Assembly: GCA_001986395.2 (NCBI GenBank)
Contig: MQVO02000007.1
Coordinates: 1,178,001-1,242,000, forward strand
Reading direction: 5' to 3'
Length of the DNA stretch: 64,000 nt
Source of the DNA: Irpex lacteus
Taxonomy: Eukaryota; Basidiomycota; Agaricomycetes; Polyporales; Irpicaceae
This document shows positions 21,344 through 35,800 of this stretch, piece by piece. Position numbers and translations under genes: made by a program. How positions within the stretch are numbered: the stretch's first letter is position 1; each line of letters begins with the position of its first letter. A model generated the notes under the pieces. That model was not told the DNA's origin. It made no database searches and worked only from the letters and a program-made list of their open reading frames with translations.

Positions 21344-23485
21344 ATGCTCAGGTTCATGGTTCAGAACGACGACAACCCCAGTATCTCTATCCCAGTTGGC
21401 ATAACAGTTGGCCTCATTGCATCCTTCATTCAATCTCTCGGTCTTACAATCCAGCGCAAGAGCCATGTTCTCAATCAGAAGTTACCGGAGAGTGAGCGGA
21501 AAGTAGAACATCGTCGACCGTGAGTGGTAGCAGTCTAGATGAACATCTACGCTGTACTGACATTGGTTGCACAAGCTTATGGCTTCTTGGATTTGGTATG
21601 TTGTTGGTCGAAGCTTCCGTTGTTTCCGCGGGTTGTTAACCTCGTGCACACGGTCATCCAGGAATCTTCATTTCCTCCAACCTCTTCGGCTCAATCTTCC
21701 AGATTGCTTCACTTCCCGTCGTAATTCTTGCGCCTCTCGGTGCTGTTTCTCTGCTCTGGAATGCCTTCTTTGCAAGACTCATATTGGGAGATGTGTTTTC
21801 ACCATGGATGGTGATCAGTACACTGTGCATCGCTGGCGGCGCAGTCCTCATAGCAGAGTTCGGGATAGTCCCTGAGCCCACGCACTCATTGGAGGACCTC
21901 CTTGCACTATTCAGCCGACCTGCCTTCATCGTATACTTCTCTTTGCTCGGCGTCTTTACCTTAGTCGCCCTCGCAATCGTAAGTCGCCTCATGAACATCT
22001 CAGTATCTTCTAATGCATTAATGTCCAGACACACGCAGTCGAATACTCTTCGTCACGACGAATCGCATTGCCTGCCGACACGCCTCCCCTATCACCCCTC
22101 CTACAACCTAATGCCGATCCCACTATCTTAACAAACGCAGCTGTGCCACCTGCTGTCGAGGATACCGAACGAACAAGCGAGAGAACACCGCTCATAGACA
22201 ACAAGATCTCCCGCCCCGCTTCGTTGGCTTCTTTCACAACATATATATCAGCCTCGAAGACACCCCTATTCCTTGCAATGTCTTATGCCTCGTTCTCCGG
22301 CATTATATCCGGCATGTGCCTCCTATTGGCCAAGAGCGGTGTTGAACTCCTAGTTCTGACATTTGCGGGCAAGAATCAGTTCTTCATGTGGCAATCATGG
22401 GCGCTAGTCCTTGGGTTGGTCGTGTGCGCATTACTTCAGCTATGGTACATGCATAAGAGTTTGGTATTAGCCGATCCGACCATGGTGTGCCCACGTACGT
22501 CTACTCACTATCCCCACAAGTTTATCGCGAAGCTGATCATCACATTGCAGTCGCTTTCTGCTTCTATAACCTCTCATCCATCATAAACGGATTGGTTTAC
22601 TTCGACCAGTTCGGTTACCTCAGCACACTACATCTTCTCCTCGTGATACTTGGCATCGTCGTATTGCTTACCGGTGTTTGGATAGTATCATTTCCTCCTG
22701 GTGGTCAGCAAGGCGGTATTGATGTCGGAACATGGGGTGAAGAGGACGAATGCGATGAAGCCCACGACGAACACGACGAGACATTAAGTCGTTACGAAGA
22801 TGAGCCGCTGCCTATGGATTCTTCGCATGTCGTACAGGATGAGGCGATAGGAATGGGACGGATGTCATCGCAAGAATCCTCTCGGCGGCCAATTTCTGTC
22901 GATACACGGCCTTCTGAAAGAGGAACCGAGGATGATACAGCATCATCACCAACAAGTCGTGCGGCCCATCTCCGTCGACAAACCGAACCCGCAGTTCTAT
23001 CGCCACATCGCCAGGCCGACGATCTGCCTGAGACACCGACGTCGCCGGCGGGAACCACTGCTCGACGACGCCCAATGCCGCCTCACCACAGCACCCTCGG
23101 CCACCATCTCACTTCTCCTCGACAGTCTTTCCCATCCCATCCGCTTTCGCCTGGTGCGCCAAGTGGATTCTCAATAGGTCTCTCGCCAGTCAGTCCTGGA
23201 TTCGCGTTGATCCCTCGAGAAAGAGGCAGGCGAAGGAGAGTAACGAGCGTAGAGGGTGATCCACATGTCCTGGACCACGGAACACTAAGAAGAGTGTTCA
23301 GTGATATTGGCAATGCGCACGAAGATTCGAATGAAGGAAGAGGTGAAGGAGGCGAACAAGTCGCGTCGCCGAGGACTGAACGCGATATTGAAGCTTCGGG
23401 CTTGCATGTGGGCGGAGACAATTCGAGACAGAGATGGAGATGGCTATCCGGTTTGTTTACTCGCAAGCCACAGACGGATTCTTGA
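21344..23485 (+). CDS. NIPA-type magnesium transporter
   Basis: A polytopic membrane protein of the NIPA (Mg_trans_NIPA, DUF803) family, which moves Mg2+ and related divalent cations at the plasma membrane or endosomes. Exons are 21344-21519, 21576-21595, 21662-21978, 22029-22494 and 22551-23485, giving 637 residues. Conserved segments are GITVGLIASFIQSLGLTIQRK, RRPLWLLGFGIFI, FGSIFQIASLPVVILAPLGA, LIAEFG, YASFSGIISGMCLLLAK, LADPTMVCPLAFCFYNLSSI and GIVVLLTGVW. Hydrophobic stretches suggest about nine membrane spans. The 300-residue C-terminal tail is hydrophilic and rich in S, P and R, as in other fungal homologues. The second exon is only 20 bases. An in-frame ATG four codons further on (21356) is an equally possible start. 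Confidence 0.9.
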
Positions 23486-25151
23486 AATCATACGCACCAT
23501 CTTTCCTCTTCATACGTATACCCACGACCATCGTATAGCATGGTATAATCCTGCGCACATTGGAACCACTTATGTATCGACACGGACGGAATATAAGGCT
23601 CGTTATCTACGTACTACGAAGGTTTTGCTAGCCTCGTGCGCATGTCTGATCGAACAAGTCTGTGATCTGATTTGCTGGAGATCCCACCGGGCGGACTGTT
23701 GAGGCGTGAAAAGTGAGATTATAAGATAAGTAGACGTGAAGATGTCATGACGACGGGGCTAACGCTGAACTTTCTGACCGCCCTCTTCCACGAACTTGTT
23801 CATGATCAGCTTCCTTCAGCATCTTATCATCTTCTACTGCATCGTACATACCCAATGAAGTATCGAAGAGAAAAGGCAACAAGGAGCGTTATAGCACACG
23901 CATTGCTTTGTGGCTCTAGCTCAGGGAAAGCCCTCGGTTCACAAGAAACCCGATCATGGCGGTGAGTAGCGGTGCGGCGTCGACTGAACGCCCAGATTCG
24001 AGCCACAAGTTCGGAGCGGACTCAATATTGCCATGATCCGCGCAACTGAGCATCATGTCAACTGTCAAACCTGCCACGTTCTACCGAGAACCTTGCCATA
24101 AAACTGAAGACGCCCAGGAACGGAGCGGTGGCCACAATCACCGGTGCACCATGCGCTCTGGGGCAAACGGAAGATCAGCTGCTGGACAAGGAACAAGGTA
24201 GAGTACGATTTGGTGTGCGCAGAACCATGATAGAGTAGCAGGGAGCCTGGGAAAGATTGGCATATGAATGTGCTCTGATTGTAGTAGCATTGGCCAGCTT
24301 AACATGGGCTGTAACCCACAAAGGTTCTCCAGGGGCTGTCTGTGGAGAGTTGAGCGCAACCCTGACTATAGATATTCGCACGTCTGAACCATGAAGGGTA
24401 CCTGCTACACTACGAGATACTTATAGCAGTCTTATAGCACGACATGCACGAGAACTCTCGTTAGGAAGATGTTGCTGCTTTGAAGATTCGTACTAGCGTC
24501 GTTCCCATGCCCAAGCACTTTCTCACAACTACATATAGATGCAGCAGTGCTTCAGATGGTAGCTGAATTGTAGTGGCCACTAGAAGGTGTGACATGTGTC
24601 ACACTCACTTCCTAATGGGGGGCCGCACGAGATCGTCGATCTTGATCATATCCAAAGTAAGATCGCGTTTGTGACGTTTCGTCTCCCGAATTTTGCGTCC
24701 GCCCTTAGACAAAGTGCAGAATTAGCAACTTCGCCAGCTCATCGAAGGTGGCGCACATTTTCTGGGCATGCAGATGGGCATTACAGCAGAGAATTCGGAG
24801 GTTATCTCAAAAGCTCCGACCGTTTTCGTGAGGGCAAACACCGAGAAAGGTTGAGTTTTGATGCGAAGGTGTGGGAAGGGTTCGAGATTCGGACATGAGA
24901 TTCATGTTACGCGACTGCTAACCCAATTGCGCCGGACGACCCTCGAAAACGTTCTGGCGTGAAACTCGCCCTTGTTGTGCCAGCGAGCAGCCACACTGGT
25001 CCTCCTCGCCACCCCTCGCTCCTTTTCCTAGCCCCACCAGGGCAGCTCACCCTCATTTTCTGCGTTCCTCTTTCCTTTGCGCTCCCCCTCCTTCCGCCTC
25101 GCTGCTCTCATATAATCACAGTGTTGCCTGTTTCTTTCTGCTGCCGTGGTC
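23486..25151. other. Long intergenic region between the NIPA transporter and DENN genes
   Basis: About 1.7 kb. The first part should be the transporter 3' untranslated region, and 24950-25150 is a CT-rich promoter or leader of the DENN gene. Short open frames (for example 24596-24898) lack family motifs. I see no inverted repeats, tRNA or other element I can defend. Confidence 0.4.
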
Positions 25152-28100
25152 ATGGTCGGGTCTCGCTCTAGACCCTCAGTTACAACGTCCCCAGTCCCGG
25201 CGGCCTCCTCAGCACCCTCCACAACTTCACCAATCTCGGATAAAATGAAGTCTCATTGGTCTACGGAAGAGGAAGCCGACACCGCCAGCCCACTGGCCAA
25301 CATCGGGCGTCGAGTGACGAAGACGTCGGCGTCGGCGTACTCGAGCATACGGTCGGTTAGCGGGAGCACGTTCAATAGTAGGAACGACGCCGGTCACGGT
25401 CACGCACGGGCGGTTGCGGCCAGCGTTAGGAACCAGCAGCGACCGATTACTGCACCAGACCCCATCATCACCATTTCCGTGCCTACCACCCACAATCCAG
25501 ACACCTCTGCAACATCCGACTCACATTCTGGCTTGGCAGACGACCACGACGAGCTCGACTACGTGACCGTCGAGCACCCCGCATACTCCGAGTCTAACCA
25601 GGTTGTACCTCGCGACAAGGCCTCGAGAGTCCTGGGAATCAAGCACAGACGGAGTATGGAGCCCATCCCCGCCTCAAACCGCACGTCGGTCGCGTCGGTG
25701 CGCTCAGCTCCTGCCCCAGACTCCACTCCTGCATCGCACTCGGGACCCACTCTTCCACTCGCGTCTCTCTATGTTGTGTCTGGTCTCCCAAAGAGCCCAC
25801 ATACATGGACTTTGGCAGACCCAGACTCTGTACTTGGCCTGCACCACACGGAGGGTGCGGTCAGCAGGTGGTGGAGGCCAGAGGTACTGGGAAGCACCGT
25901 CAGTCCTGGTGCAGGAGGCGGAAAGAAGAAGCGCAAGGGGAAGACGGAGGACACAGGCACGATGTTCAGCACCTCCGGTCACTTAAGCAAGCAAGAGGTC
26001 GGTAAGATGCTTTCGAAGGCGTTAAAGGTATGTACGCGTAGAATGAGCCATTTTCAGCCGTTTACTCAATTTACTTCCATCGTTCAGTTGTCTTTCACGC
26101 GAGAAGTGGAGATCATCGCGTCGACGCTACAACCTGCATCGACGGTCCACAACTTCACCTTTAATCTGCCTGCCCCGTCCACACCTCTTGCGCCTACCGC
26201 CTCTACCGATCTTTTGCGCGCGTCGGTCCTGAGCACAACTAATTCGGATCCGCGCTCGTCGGTAGTCACTTTTCCATACCCCTACGCGGATGATCCGTTC
26301 TCCAGGCACGCTCGTCCTTCTTCTGCGTTCCTTGGTCCTCCGTCTTCGTTCCTCTCTCCTCATGGTCATGGTTCACACTCAGCTGGTGTCAATACCACAC
26401 CCTCCATAAAGTCGCCTCTTGGAGGTGCAGGCAACACCGTCACGTATCATGGTGTTTGCCTTACGGTATGGTCTCACGCCGATGCAGAACGTACGGCGGC
26501 TATTCGCCGGACGCTCGAGGCAAGCCGTGCCAGGAAGGAGAGTGGCAACAGTTTGGTCGGTAGGCGCAAGAGCAGTCGTGCGAGCGTCTCTTCTGGTGAT
26601 CCCGCTGTTCAGGCAAGACGGAAGGGTAAATCGAAAGGGCCGTGGAATGCTGGCACTGATGCAGAGACAGACATGGAAGGCGCCGAAACAGACGGCGATC
26701 TGGACGGAGGCGTAAGTGAGAGCGACTTTGAGGTCGCGAGCACAGTAAACGGCCACGGCCCAGGAGAGAGTACTCTTTTCCTGCCAGGAGATACAGTATT
26801 CTGGCTTCCATATGCTCTCAGTGAGTAATTTCAAGTTACTCGTCCACTAAAACCGAGGGTATTGATTTCAGTATCCTCATAACAGCTCTTGTCTCCCGCT
26901 TCCCTATCTACGACCTGATGCGCGATTACCTGACATTGTCATGGGCACGCTTCTCCAAGGACGTGCAATCTCACACGTTGCAGATCAGCAAGATACTTTC
27001 ACATCCTGCTCCCCGTCCCGGGGAAACGGTGCGCTTAGACGCCTCTTCTGCCCCGCATCATGGTGGACACGCGTCGGAAACAAGCTTGGAGGTCGTGTCC
27101 CGCTTCCCAGGTGGCCTGGATTTCCGTGATGGTTTGGTCGATGTCAACTTCACCATGTGGCCTTTGTTCAAATGCTTGAATATCGACAATATTCTCACCA
27201 TTTGCGAGGTTAGTTCTTCTCCAAATTGTGAACCAAGTTATGAGCTTATAAGCGTATTTCAAGATTGCGTTGTCACCTACCGGCCGTATTTTGTTCTTTT
27301 CGAGACACCCTGCGATGCTTAGCATTGCAGTTTTGACTATCAAGTACTTGGTTGAATTACGTGGGTGGAATGGTATTGCGCTATCTGCGGTTCATTCTCG
27401 CGACGCCAAGATCTACATCGACGATCCTGGTCCGTGGATTATGGGTTTGGCTACTGAGGCGCGATACTCTGTCCGCGTGCCTCCTGAAGTCTGCCTCGTC
27501 GACTTGTAAGTCTCATGTGCTGTGCTACACGTGCTTGGTAAACTCACGTTTCCATGGATCGACAGGGACATCAACTACTTAAATTGCGCTGCACCTCCTT
27601 CCGGGAGTGTGTCCATGAAAGCACAGAGAGACAAGTATCGCCAGCGGATCCTCGCGGCCTTTGAACCACACTACCACCCTGACCACTGCGTGCCCAGTGA
27701 GTTCAAGGAAGCGTTCCCGGCAGGTCGGTTCCGCCCCGTATGCAAGATCCAGGCCAAGAGAGGTGCTGCATCGACAGCGGTCGCCGACATGATCAAGCAG
27801 CCAGAGTGGTGGCATTCGACAAAGATCATCCAGGCATTTGACAGCGTGCTGCAGGACAAGGTTCGCACCGTTCTATCCAAGAGTGATCTTCCATGTCATT
27901 CTGACTATGTCTCTATTTCTAGATGAAGAAGCCTTCTCTGCTCAAGCGTATCAGCTCCTTCGGTACTGTGCGGCCTGTTCCATCGCTGAGCCCCGCGGAG
28001 CAGCACATCCAACACTCCATTCGCAAGCGTGCGATGGCGTTTGTGGACGCTCGTGACGATCTCGAGACCAAGATCGGCCGTCTCTCCCGTCGTCTCAACT

Positions 28101-29451
28101 TCTTGATGACCGAATCCGACCTCTGGAGGGATAAATTTGTCACTTTCGAGCAGTACGCTGAGAAGTTGAGCGTCGAGGCCAATGATCTTCGCGCGAAGAT
28201 CAATAGGGAACAGAAGGAGAGCAAGAGACTGTCTAGTATGATCACGATGACGACAGTAGAGAAAGCCAAACTTCAGAACCGTACGTAATGCGATAGAGAT
28301 CTCTTCTATCTCATCCTAACTCCTTATTCTCCGTGCAGAATTGGTGGAAACCGAAAGCGCTCACAAGGACGCTCTTATGGAGTTGGAAAAGATGAAGGAT
28401 ACCATGGAACGGATGGAGCAGGAGCGAGCAGAGATGATCGCTGAAGTTGAGGCTCAGATCGAAAGAGCTCTCGCATCCATGGCCGTTGACATGGACGACT
28501 CTGACTACGGCAACTCGCGACCAAGCAGCCGTCTTTCCTCTCGTTCGGCCCCCAGTACATTACGTCGCAGCGGGTCTCGCGCCCGTCCGTTGCGTTCGTT
28601 CAGCACCGAATCGACGCTCACCGACTTGTACGCGGCTGGTCTCAACAGAGACGAAGGCAATGCTAAGACTCATCGTACCACTACGGTGGAGGAAGTCGAG
28701 GAACCGACCGAGGAGGCTGATTCGGCAAAGAGGAGGAAGCGGTTCTCCGCTACTCAGCTCGATGCTCCGCAGGATGGGATGAACGCGGTCGACGAGGGCA
28801 TTAGCCAGAAGAGCGATACTATCGCTCAGAAGGTTTTAGATATTCAACGCAAGGTACACTATTCGGTCTCATCCCACGATTTCATTCGCTAATATGTCAT
28901 GCTAGCTTGAGTCTTTGGCTGCTGCCGACACCGTCCGCCGTTCGGTAGAGAGCCGCGGCGGTAGCGATAGTGAATTCTCCGAGTCCACACGTCGAAGCAA
29001 CAGGCATCGCCGTCGTGGGAGCAAGCCCTCGAATAACAACAAACACGACAGAATACGTAGTGCAGCCGGCTCTGGTCGTGATTCGCCTCTGAGGATAAAG
29101 GATACCTCTCGTCTAGAGAAACGCCAGGAAGTTCCTAGCAGCCCAATTATTGTGGAGCACAAGGAGTCCAACCCCGAACCTGCTGAGGATGATAAGAAGC
29201 AGTTACCCACCCTCCGCAAAATACCCTCCGACGTCTCAATATCCGCTCTCCGCCCTGTTTCTCCTTCAGCCAGCAACACCCCCGTTACACCATCTCTGAC
29301 CACAGGTGCCAGTATCGCCACAGACGATGAGGAGACCGATTTTCAAAGCGCCTACTCCACTAGTCCCGCGCCAGCTACGGCAACTTTGAGAACAACTACG
29401 CAGCAAGGCCCGAGAGCAGCGACAGCGAGCAGGGGACCCCGACCACTATAG
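25152..29451 (+). CDS. DENN-domain protein (probable Rab guanine-nucleotide exchange factor)
   Basis: About 1295 residues from exons 25152-26027, 26088-26820, 26886-27208, 27264-27506 (the last base may be 27505), 27566-27860, 27923-28280, 28339-28853 and 28906-29451. A serine-rich N-terminus leads into a split uDENN region (LYVVSGLPKSPHTWTL) and the cDENN core: PYALTLVSRFPIYDLMRDYLTLSWAR, TMWPLFKCLNIDNILTI, RILFFSRHPAMLSIAVLTIKYLV and GWNGIALSAVHSRD, then a dDENN-like LRWW/CLVDLDINYL part. Next comes a coiled coil (about 28040-28470) and a charged low-complexity tail. DENN proteins activate Rab GTPases in membrane traffic. Near 29361-29373 a more protein-like frame begins one base out of phase and runs to a stop at 29574-29576, so the true tail may be longer. 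Confidence 0.85.
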
Positions 29452-29828
29452 CAAAGGAATATCTGGATGATTTCGGTACATCTAATAGAGAAAGAGCCTC
29501 CAGTACCGCCACTGCAAAAGGCCCTACTAGTCCCACTAGAGTCCGCGGCGATACTCTTTCGCGTCGTGGTCAGTAGGTTGGATATTTATCTTGTCATTAT
29601 ATGGATCTTCCCCGGTTATTGGATCCACCCATTCTTTCGTGTGCTTTGTAGATCCGTTCCCCCGTTATACTCGTTTCGTTAATTCTCGTATTACCCTCAC
29701 TTATACTATCGCTCGATTGTTCATACACTTCTATCAATGACTATTCAATTTCGTACATCTAGCGGAATACACAACATAGATATCCTATCAATACATGTTC
29801 CTGTTCAGTCCGTTCTCATCGATACAAC

Positions 29829-32800
29829 CTACGAGTCTATACGGCGGCGAGCATTGAATGCTTTGACAACAGAAGCAACCTGTCCGAAGAACCAAGTCTG
29901 CGAGGACTTGTTGGGGATGTATACAAAACGATCGTGTTCCTTTCCTCCTTTGTGCGCGAAACGAATGCCGGTGTCCTCGATGGTGACGCCCTGCACGTGA
30001 GAGAAAGGTATCTGCCATTCCACTCTGAGTCGGTTTGACCAGAACGATATGACTCGATTTGTGGTCAATAGCACGACGTTGTCTCCCCCGGGAAGATCTA
30101 ACCAGCGATAATTTAGCAAAAAAAAATCAGCAGAATAAACTGAGCGAGACGTACTGAGATGTGCGACGTATAATTCTTTGCGGTACGCGCCTTTGTCGAG
30201 ATCACGCATCCAATACTGCCCCAATGCTCCACGCTCCGAATATGGCTGCAATAAATCAATCAGAGGAGTTTAAGAAAAAGAAACGACTGTGCTAATTACC
30301 ACCAACACGCCATCTGCTGGCACAAGACGAGGCTGGTAGAATATTAGTTTATGACTGACTCGGAACACAGAGCCACTCACCAGGCGCACACGTTCTCGCG
30401 CTGGATTATCGAACACAGTTGTCGTGTTACGGATACCTAGTAACCGATAAGTAAGACTCTATATGATGGCGGGTTTAGTTTACACACCTTCGCCAACGTT
30501 CGATGCAAGGTCGAAGACACCGATGACAGGTTTAGTAACCGCACTGCTTTCATTCGATCAAACTGTGCATTGAACAACTGACGTAGACCACGCTTACCCA
30601 ACAAGCCCTTTCCCAATGCCCTTGAAGAACCCTCTGGCACCATCGGATTCGGCCCCTTCAATTGGCTTCATCTATGAATGTCGTGTAAATATGTGCCTTT
30701 CGCCTAGATATGACATCGATAAACGTACGACAACACCTTCGACGCCACTAGCAAGGCTGTTAGCAAATGCGTCCATTCCAGCAGTTACTCCGTATCTGTC
30801 CAATGATCAGTGACCAGTGATCAGTTAATTCAGTTATATAGCACTCACATCGCGTGCCGAGGGCGGTTTCGTCTCTGAGTTAGTCTACGTTGCATCTGAT
30901 AGTCAGAGTCGAAAGTTGCAGCCGACAGTCCTGACAGAGGTTCCACATCAAGTTATCATCGTAAAGAAGGTTGGGACTCTACCTTTTCCAACGCTGCTAG
31001 TAAACTTCGTGAAACTATCGGATACACCAAACACAGTTTTCTTGACGAAACTTGCAGCACCCTGGTCAAATATCAGGGATATGTCTGATGGGTAACCCAC
31101 GTCTTTCCGTACCTTCGCGATTCCAATCCCTAGTTCTTGGTTCCCATGCATGACAGCGCCATTAAAGGGCTCATAGAAGATGTCTGCTACTCCAGAGCTG
31201 ACGTTGGTGAACAGGCCTACAGGATTACCGATGAAGTCCGCGGATCCAAGTATACGATACAGCTGACGTAGGACTTCTTGGCTGTAGTGATAGGTGATCC
31301 TGCCTTGCAAATCCGGGAGGGTAAGACGCATGTCTTTGATGGCCAGTGCATTCATTTCGAGAGGCGCCTCATTGATGTTACCCACTGCCATCGTGATGGC
31401 GTTCACCACGACGGCGAAGGGATTGCGGATGCTAAGCCTGGAACGCTAACGTTAGTGGATAGTTTTAATATCAATTTTTGGATTTCATACTGTTCTTCGC
31501 TGCTAACCCGCTCCGTTCGCATAAAGGAAAGAGATAATCTGATGGGCTGTAACTCAAGTACTTCGAAGTAGAGATCTCCTGCGTCCGTAGTTCCATCGGG
31601 CTCTGGTATTTCGTCCGGCTGTTGAATAAGAACGCTGTCACGACTGTTAATATTCAACCACGTAAATGAACCTGGCAAGTTCGTACTCCTCTACAGTTGC
31701 ATCCCACGGAGCCCCTTTGAGTTTTGTGAGGTCAAACAAGGCGAACAAAAAGTCTTCGTCGGCTTGGACGGTCAGCGCTTGCAAGAGAATAGAGCAGTAT
31801 TTGATGAAGGTAACGCCATGCGCTATGGACAGACGGGTGAGTAAAGATGGCATGCGATTGCTATGCTATGGTCCAGACCTTCGTCCTTCAGCCAGATGAG
31901 GGAGCCTTGCACCGTTGGAAGAGAGGCTGCAGTACTGGAATCCTTGGATACCGGTGTCGGCTGTAGTACTACAGGGAACAGAGCATCGTGCAGCTGATTG
32001 TCAACTTGCAGGGTCCCGATAGCTATGTTGACGGACTGTGCCACCGGACTGGCCGTATACTCGAAGTTAAGGCGGCTAGCAGTCAGATACACCACTTCAA
32101 CTGCCTTGTGATTCAGCAGCGACAGACCCAAACCTTCGAAGTCGATATGGAAAGCGAACGTGAATGAACTCTCCTCTTGGATAGCCTCGAATGCTTCTTG
32201 GCTTCCTGAGCCCTCCGACTGCGCAATCGAGGTGGCTGTATTCCGCCGAGTGGGCTTATACAAGCTGAACTGGGGATTGTAATTGGTAATCCGAAGGACT
32301 TGTTGATGAGACTCTGCGCGGACATCCAATGAAACAATTCGTGGCCCTTGACCGCCCTTCTCAACCGTATTAGTGTAAAGCGTGAGATACGAGCTAACCG
32401 CCGATAACTTACTGAGAACTTGAAAGGAATCAGGTCACCAATCTCCATAATGTCAACAGCTCTCCGGGCACCGCTCATGTTCAATATCAGCTTCTTCTCC
32501 CTGGAGGCAGGGTAGTCCCAGGCGTAATTGATAGTAGACTTTTGGCCTACTTCGTACGTAGGAACGGTCCTATTGACGGCCGGTCCATCCGGATGCTCTG
32601 CGTCCTATTGATACAGTCAGGATGTATCCCAAGGGCATGAGCAACTAAGACTAACGCTTTGATATATCGTGAAGGGGTAGTCGCTATCATTCTCAATCAC
32701 GAACGGGTAGCTCTCCGCATCAGATATCACGATGAAGATGGTAGAGCCGCCAAGCTTCACATCGGCGCGTAGTAGCTGGGTACGATTGCTTGTAGGGTTT

Positions 32801-35800
32801 TTGAGCCGGAAATGAACGGTCCCGATGTCTTCTACATTCAAGGGCGGCGACCTGCAGGACTGGTAAGCTCTGCATCGTACGGGTACGGATATGATCATAC
32901 CATTGTGCATTAGAGTCAGTGAACGCTAGTGTCAGCATCTTGGCGTCACCCATGCGTAAGAAATGAAGCGGGGTGCGCTCGCCAGGTTGCAGTGTTGCAC
33001 GCCCTCGTGGAACACTTGCATGTTCACGGAAAATGATGGCCTCGCTGGAGTTGTTCCGGAGGATAAACCGTGGCGACAGAGTAATGACCTTGGTAAGCTT
33101 GTACTTTCCTGAGCCTTCACTCCAAGACAGGCCTATGTGAATCTCCTCGTTATTGTGGCTTTGCGAAGGTATCAACAGACGACTCTCAGCGGCCGGTGCT
33201 TCGAATCCAACTCTCTATTAAGACGGTTAACATGGCTCATGGTGTCCAAAAGAGAACACACCTCCGACCACGTTGAGTCTCCAATTTTGAAGCTGAAGTC
33301 TCGGCCCTGGGGATTTGGGTGTGAAAGCACTAAAGTGTATGTTAGACAAATGTTTGGATGACTAGAGAGTAGCGACGCACTGAATGGCTGCGGAAGTATC
33401 GTTGTTTCTGGTATTTCATTGATTAAAATTTGAAGTCGAGTATACAACGAAGACGTTACCTGGTCGTGTGTCACCTGCCACATCCTGCGCAGTTCCGATA
33501 CGATTGGCGCGCCATGGCCGTACGGAGAACGGTAGGCCCGTCTTGTTGATGATAAGGTAAGGGCAGTAGATTTGCACCTTAAAGCAGCCACCGGAGTTGG
33601 GATAACGGCTGTGAGAAGGATGAGAACGATAGCATTCGACATGGACAGGCCACTGACATGTAATTGAGCCTTAGATCAAGCTTTCTGTCCTTGCTATCCC
33701 TGAGTGTCAATCGGTTCTCGATGTCAAAGTCAGCGGTGCCGTCGGTGTTGATGATCGCAAAATCGCTTGGCTTGAACACTGCTATATTTGAGTATTAGGA
33801 CACCATGTAGGGAAAATATACGCACCAGTGTCTTGCACATTTACATTGAGAAGGACCATATGACTCAGTTCCACTGAGTGCACGGGCATGACACCACCCT
33901 TGCGAAGATAGCTCCTCCAATTCTGATCTGCATCTTTATCGTATATCCGGTACTCGATGTTGAATGGGAGCAGATTCTCAAGCTCGATAGGTGCTCGCAG
34001 CTTGAGATTAAGCTTCGGATATTTCCTACGAAATGTCAGCGGATTTGGATACTAGTGTCTATAGCTGAACTTACTTGGCATTGAGATCAGTGCTGTCGGA
34101 CTCGGTGAACGCTTGGAAGCGGAACGCAGCTTCTCTTGAATCGGCGTGAGGACACTTTATCGTCACCTCTCGGTGTGTAACAAGATCTTCCCATCGTATG
34201 GCTTGGGACCACTTGTAACCAAAGCCCTCTACAGCAGAGGCTGTCAGTGTGTGGTTTGATATCGAACATCGTCTTATGCGCTCACGATCTGGTTGTATCT
34301 TGATACGATTTTGCCCAAAGCCCTCGATTGGCAGGGCATAATCCTGCCCAGGAGCTGAGAAAGTGTAAGATAAGGTAGTAACTCCAAGATGGTCCACAGC
34401 ACATACCTATCTTCTCCGGTGTCCCTACAGGCTGTCCGGTCTCATCCACCATCACTAGTTCTACAGGGTACAGAGTCTGGTTTTCGACTTTGTACGTAGA
34501 ACGGAGTGTGACGACCTTGACATTGTCTTGGACAACAACCTCGCACAATACTCGGTGAGCATATTTTCCCGTACGCGGTCGCAGCGAAAATGTGTATTCG
34601 CCCTCCTTGTCAACTGGAATGCTCCTGACCTGCTCCCACTGCTTCCCAATGAACTGTAGGCCAATACTATTGTGACCTGTGGAAGATACGTGCTGTGGAT
34701 GTTTGAGTAACCAGCGTAAGCCACAAATTCAGATTACTCACTTCTCGCATGGTTTTCCAGTCATCGAATCGCCAATCCAATGACTTGTTGTGGGAGAGCT
34801 CACTCATAGTGGAATCCACAGCGTTCGAACTACCGTCGAGGTCGGACCATATGCGCATAGGCAAACCTGTGCGATTCCGGATACGGTATGGGGCGTAGCT
34901 CCCTCTCGCCTTTCCCAGTACCTGCTCAGCCTCCTTCCCTAAAACATTATATGTAGCAAGAGCCAATTCGACGAACGTGGTCGTGATGTTCAAATCCAAC
35001 CGTTCCTTCGAAGACAGGGTACCAAGAAGACCCCCAGAAGGCTTATCTCTCGAAATCTACCAAGAATTAGCTGACTCACGCTCAACTAGTCCAAGAAAAA
35101 CACTACTCACAGACATTGTGAACGTCCAAGGGTCGATGACTATATGCCGGTAATATTGTCAATGAATGTGCGACTGGTAATAAGTTGAGGGCTCACATGG
35201 CTCCCAATGCGAGTTGGTAAGGTTCCAATAGCTTAGATGAACCGCCATTGTTGTTGTTGCTTGTAACTACGCTCTTGTTAGATGGGGCAAGTAGGTACTG
35301 TGTATTGTCTTACCTCTCCAGACCAATCCTTAGCACCAAGTATGAATGGTTTCACTCTGAGGTGCAACATCGGTTGTTCATGCAGATCTCCGATGAGTAC
35401 CAATCGGAAACCATCGCAAGAGCATTTGAACTTGGGGACGGAGGCAAAGTCAATATCATCAGACCCGAAGGCAATCGAGTACATACCTCCTCTTTGGTGA
35501 CGATGACATTTGCATTGCCTATGGTCTGTACTCGAGATCCAGAACGCTTCGTCATCCTGCGAGAGGTCTGTGGTCGTTGCATCCGCGTCGGTGTCGTTAC
35601 ACGATCTACAGCTGTTGCTTCGTTTGTAGAGTTATCAGCAGATGTGTTGTACAGCTCAATTGCCTTGGAGGCGATGGTGGTTATCAGGTTTATGTCTCGA
35701 TACGAGGCTCTGAATACCACCGGTTGTGAATTGAGCTCGATACTTGTCCTTTGATGTGCATCCGAGCTCCGCCTGTCCAACGAGAATGTGAAATCGATGT

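Noticed and set aside
23747..24898. Short open frames in the gap before the DENN gene
   Set aside because: No motif, no splice continuity and no family resemblance; lengths are what chance would give.
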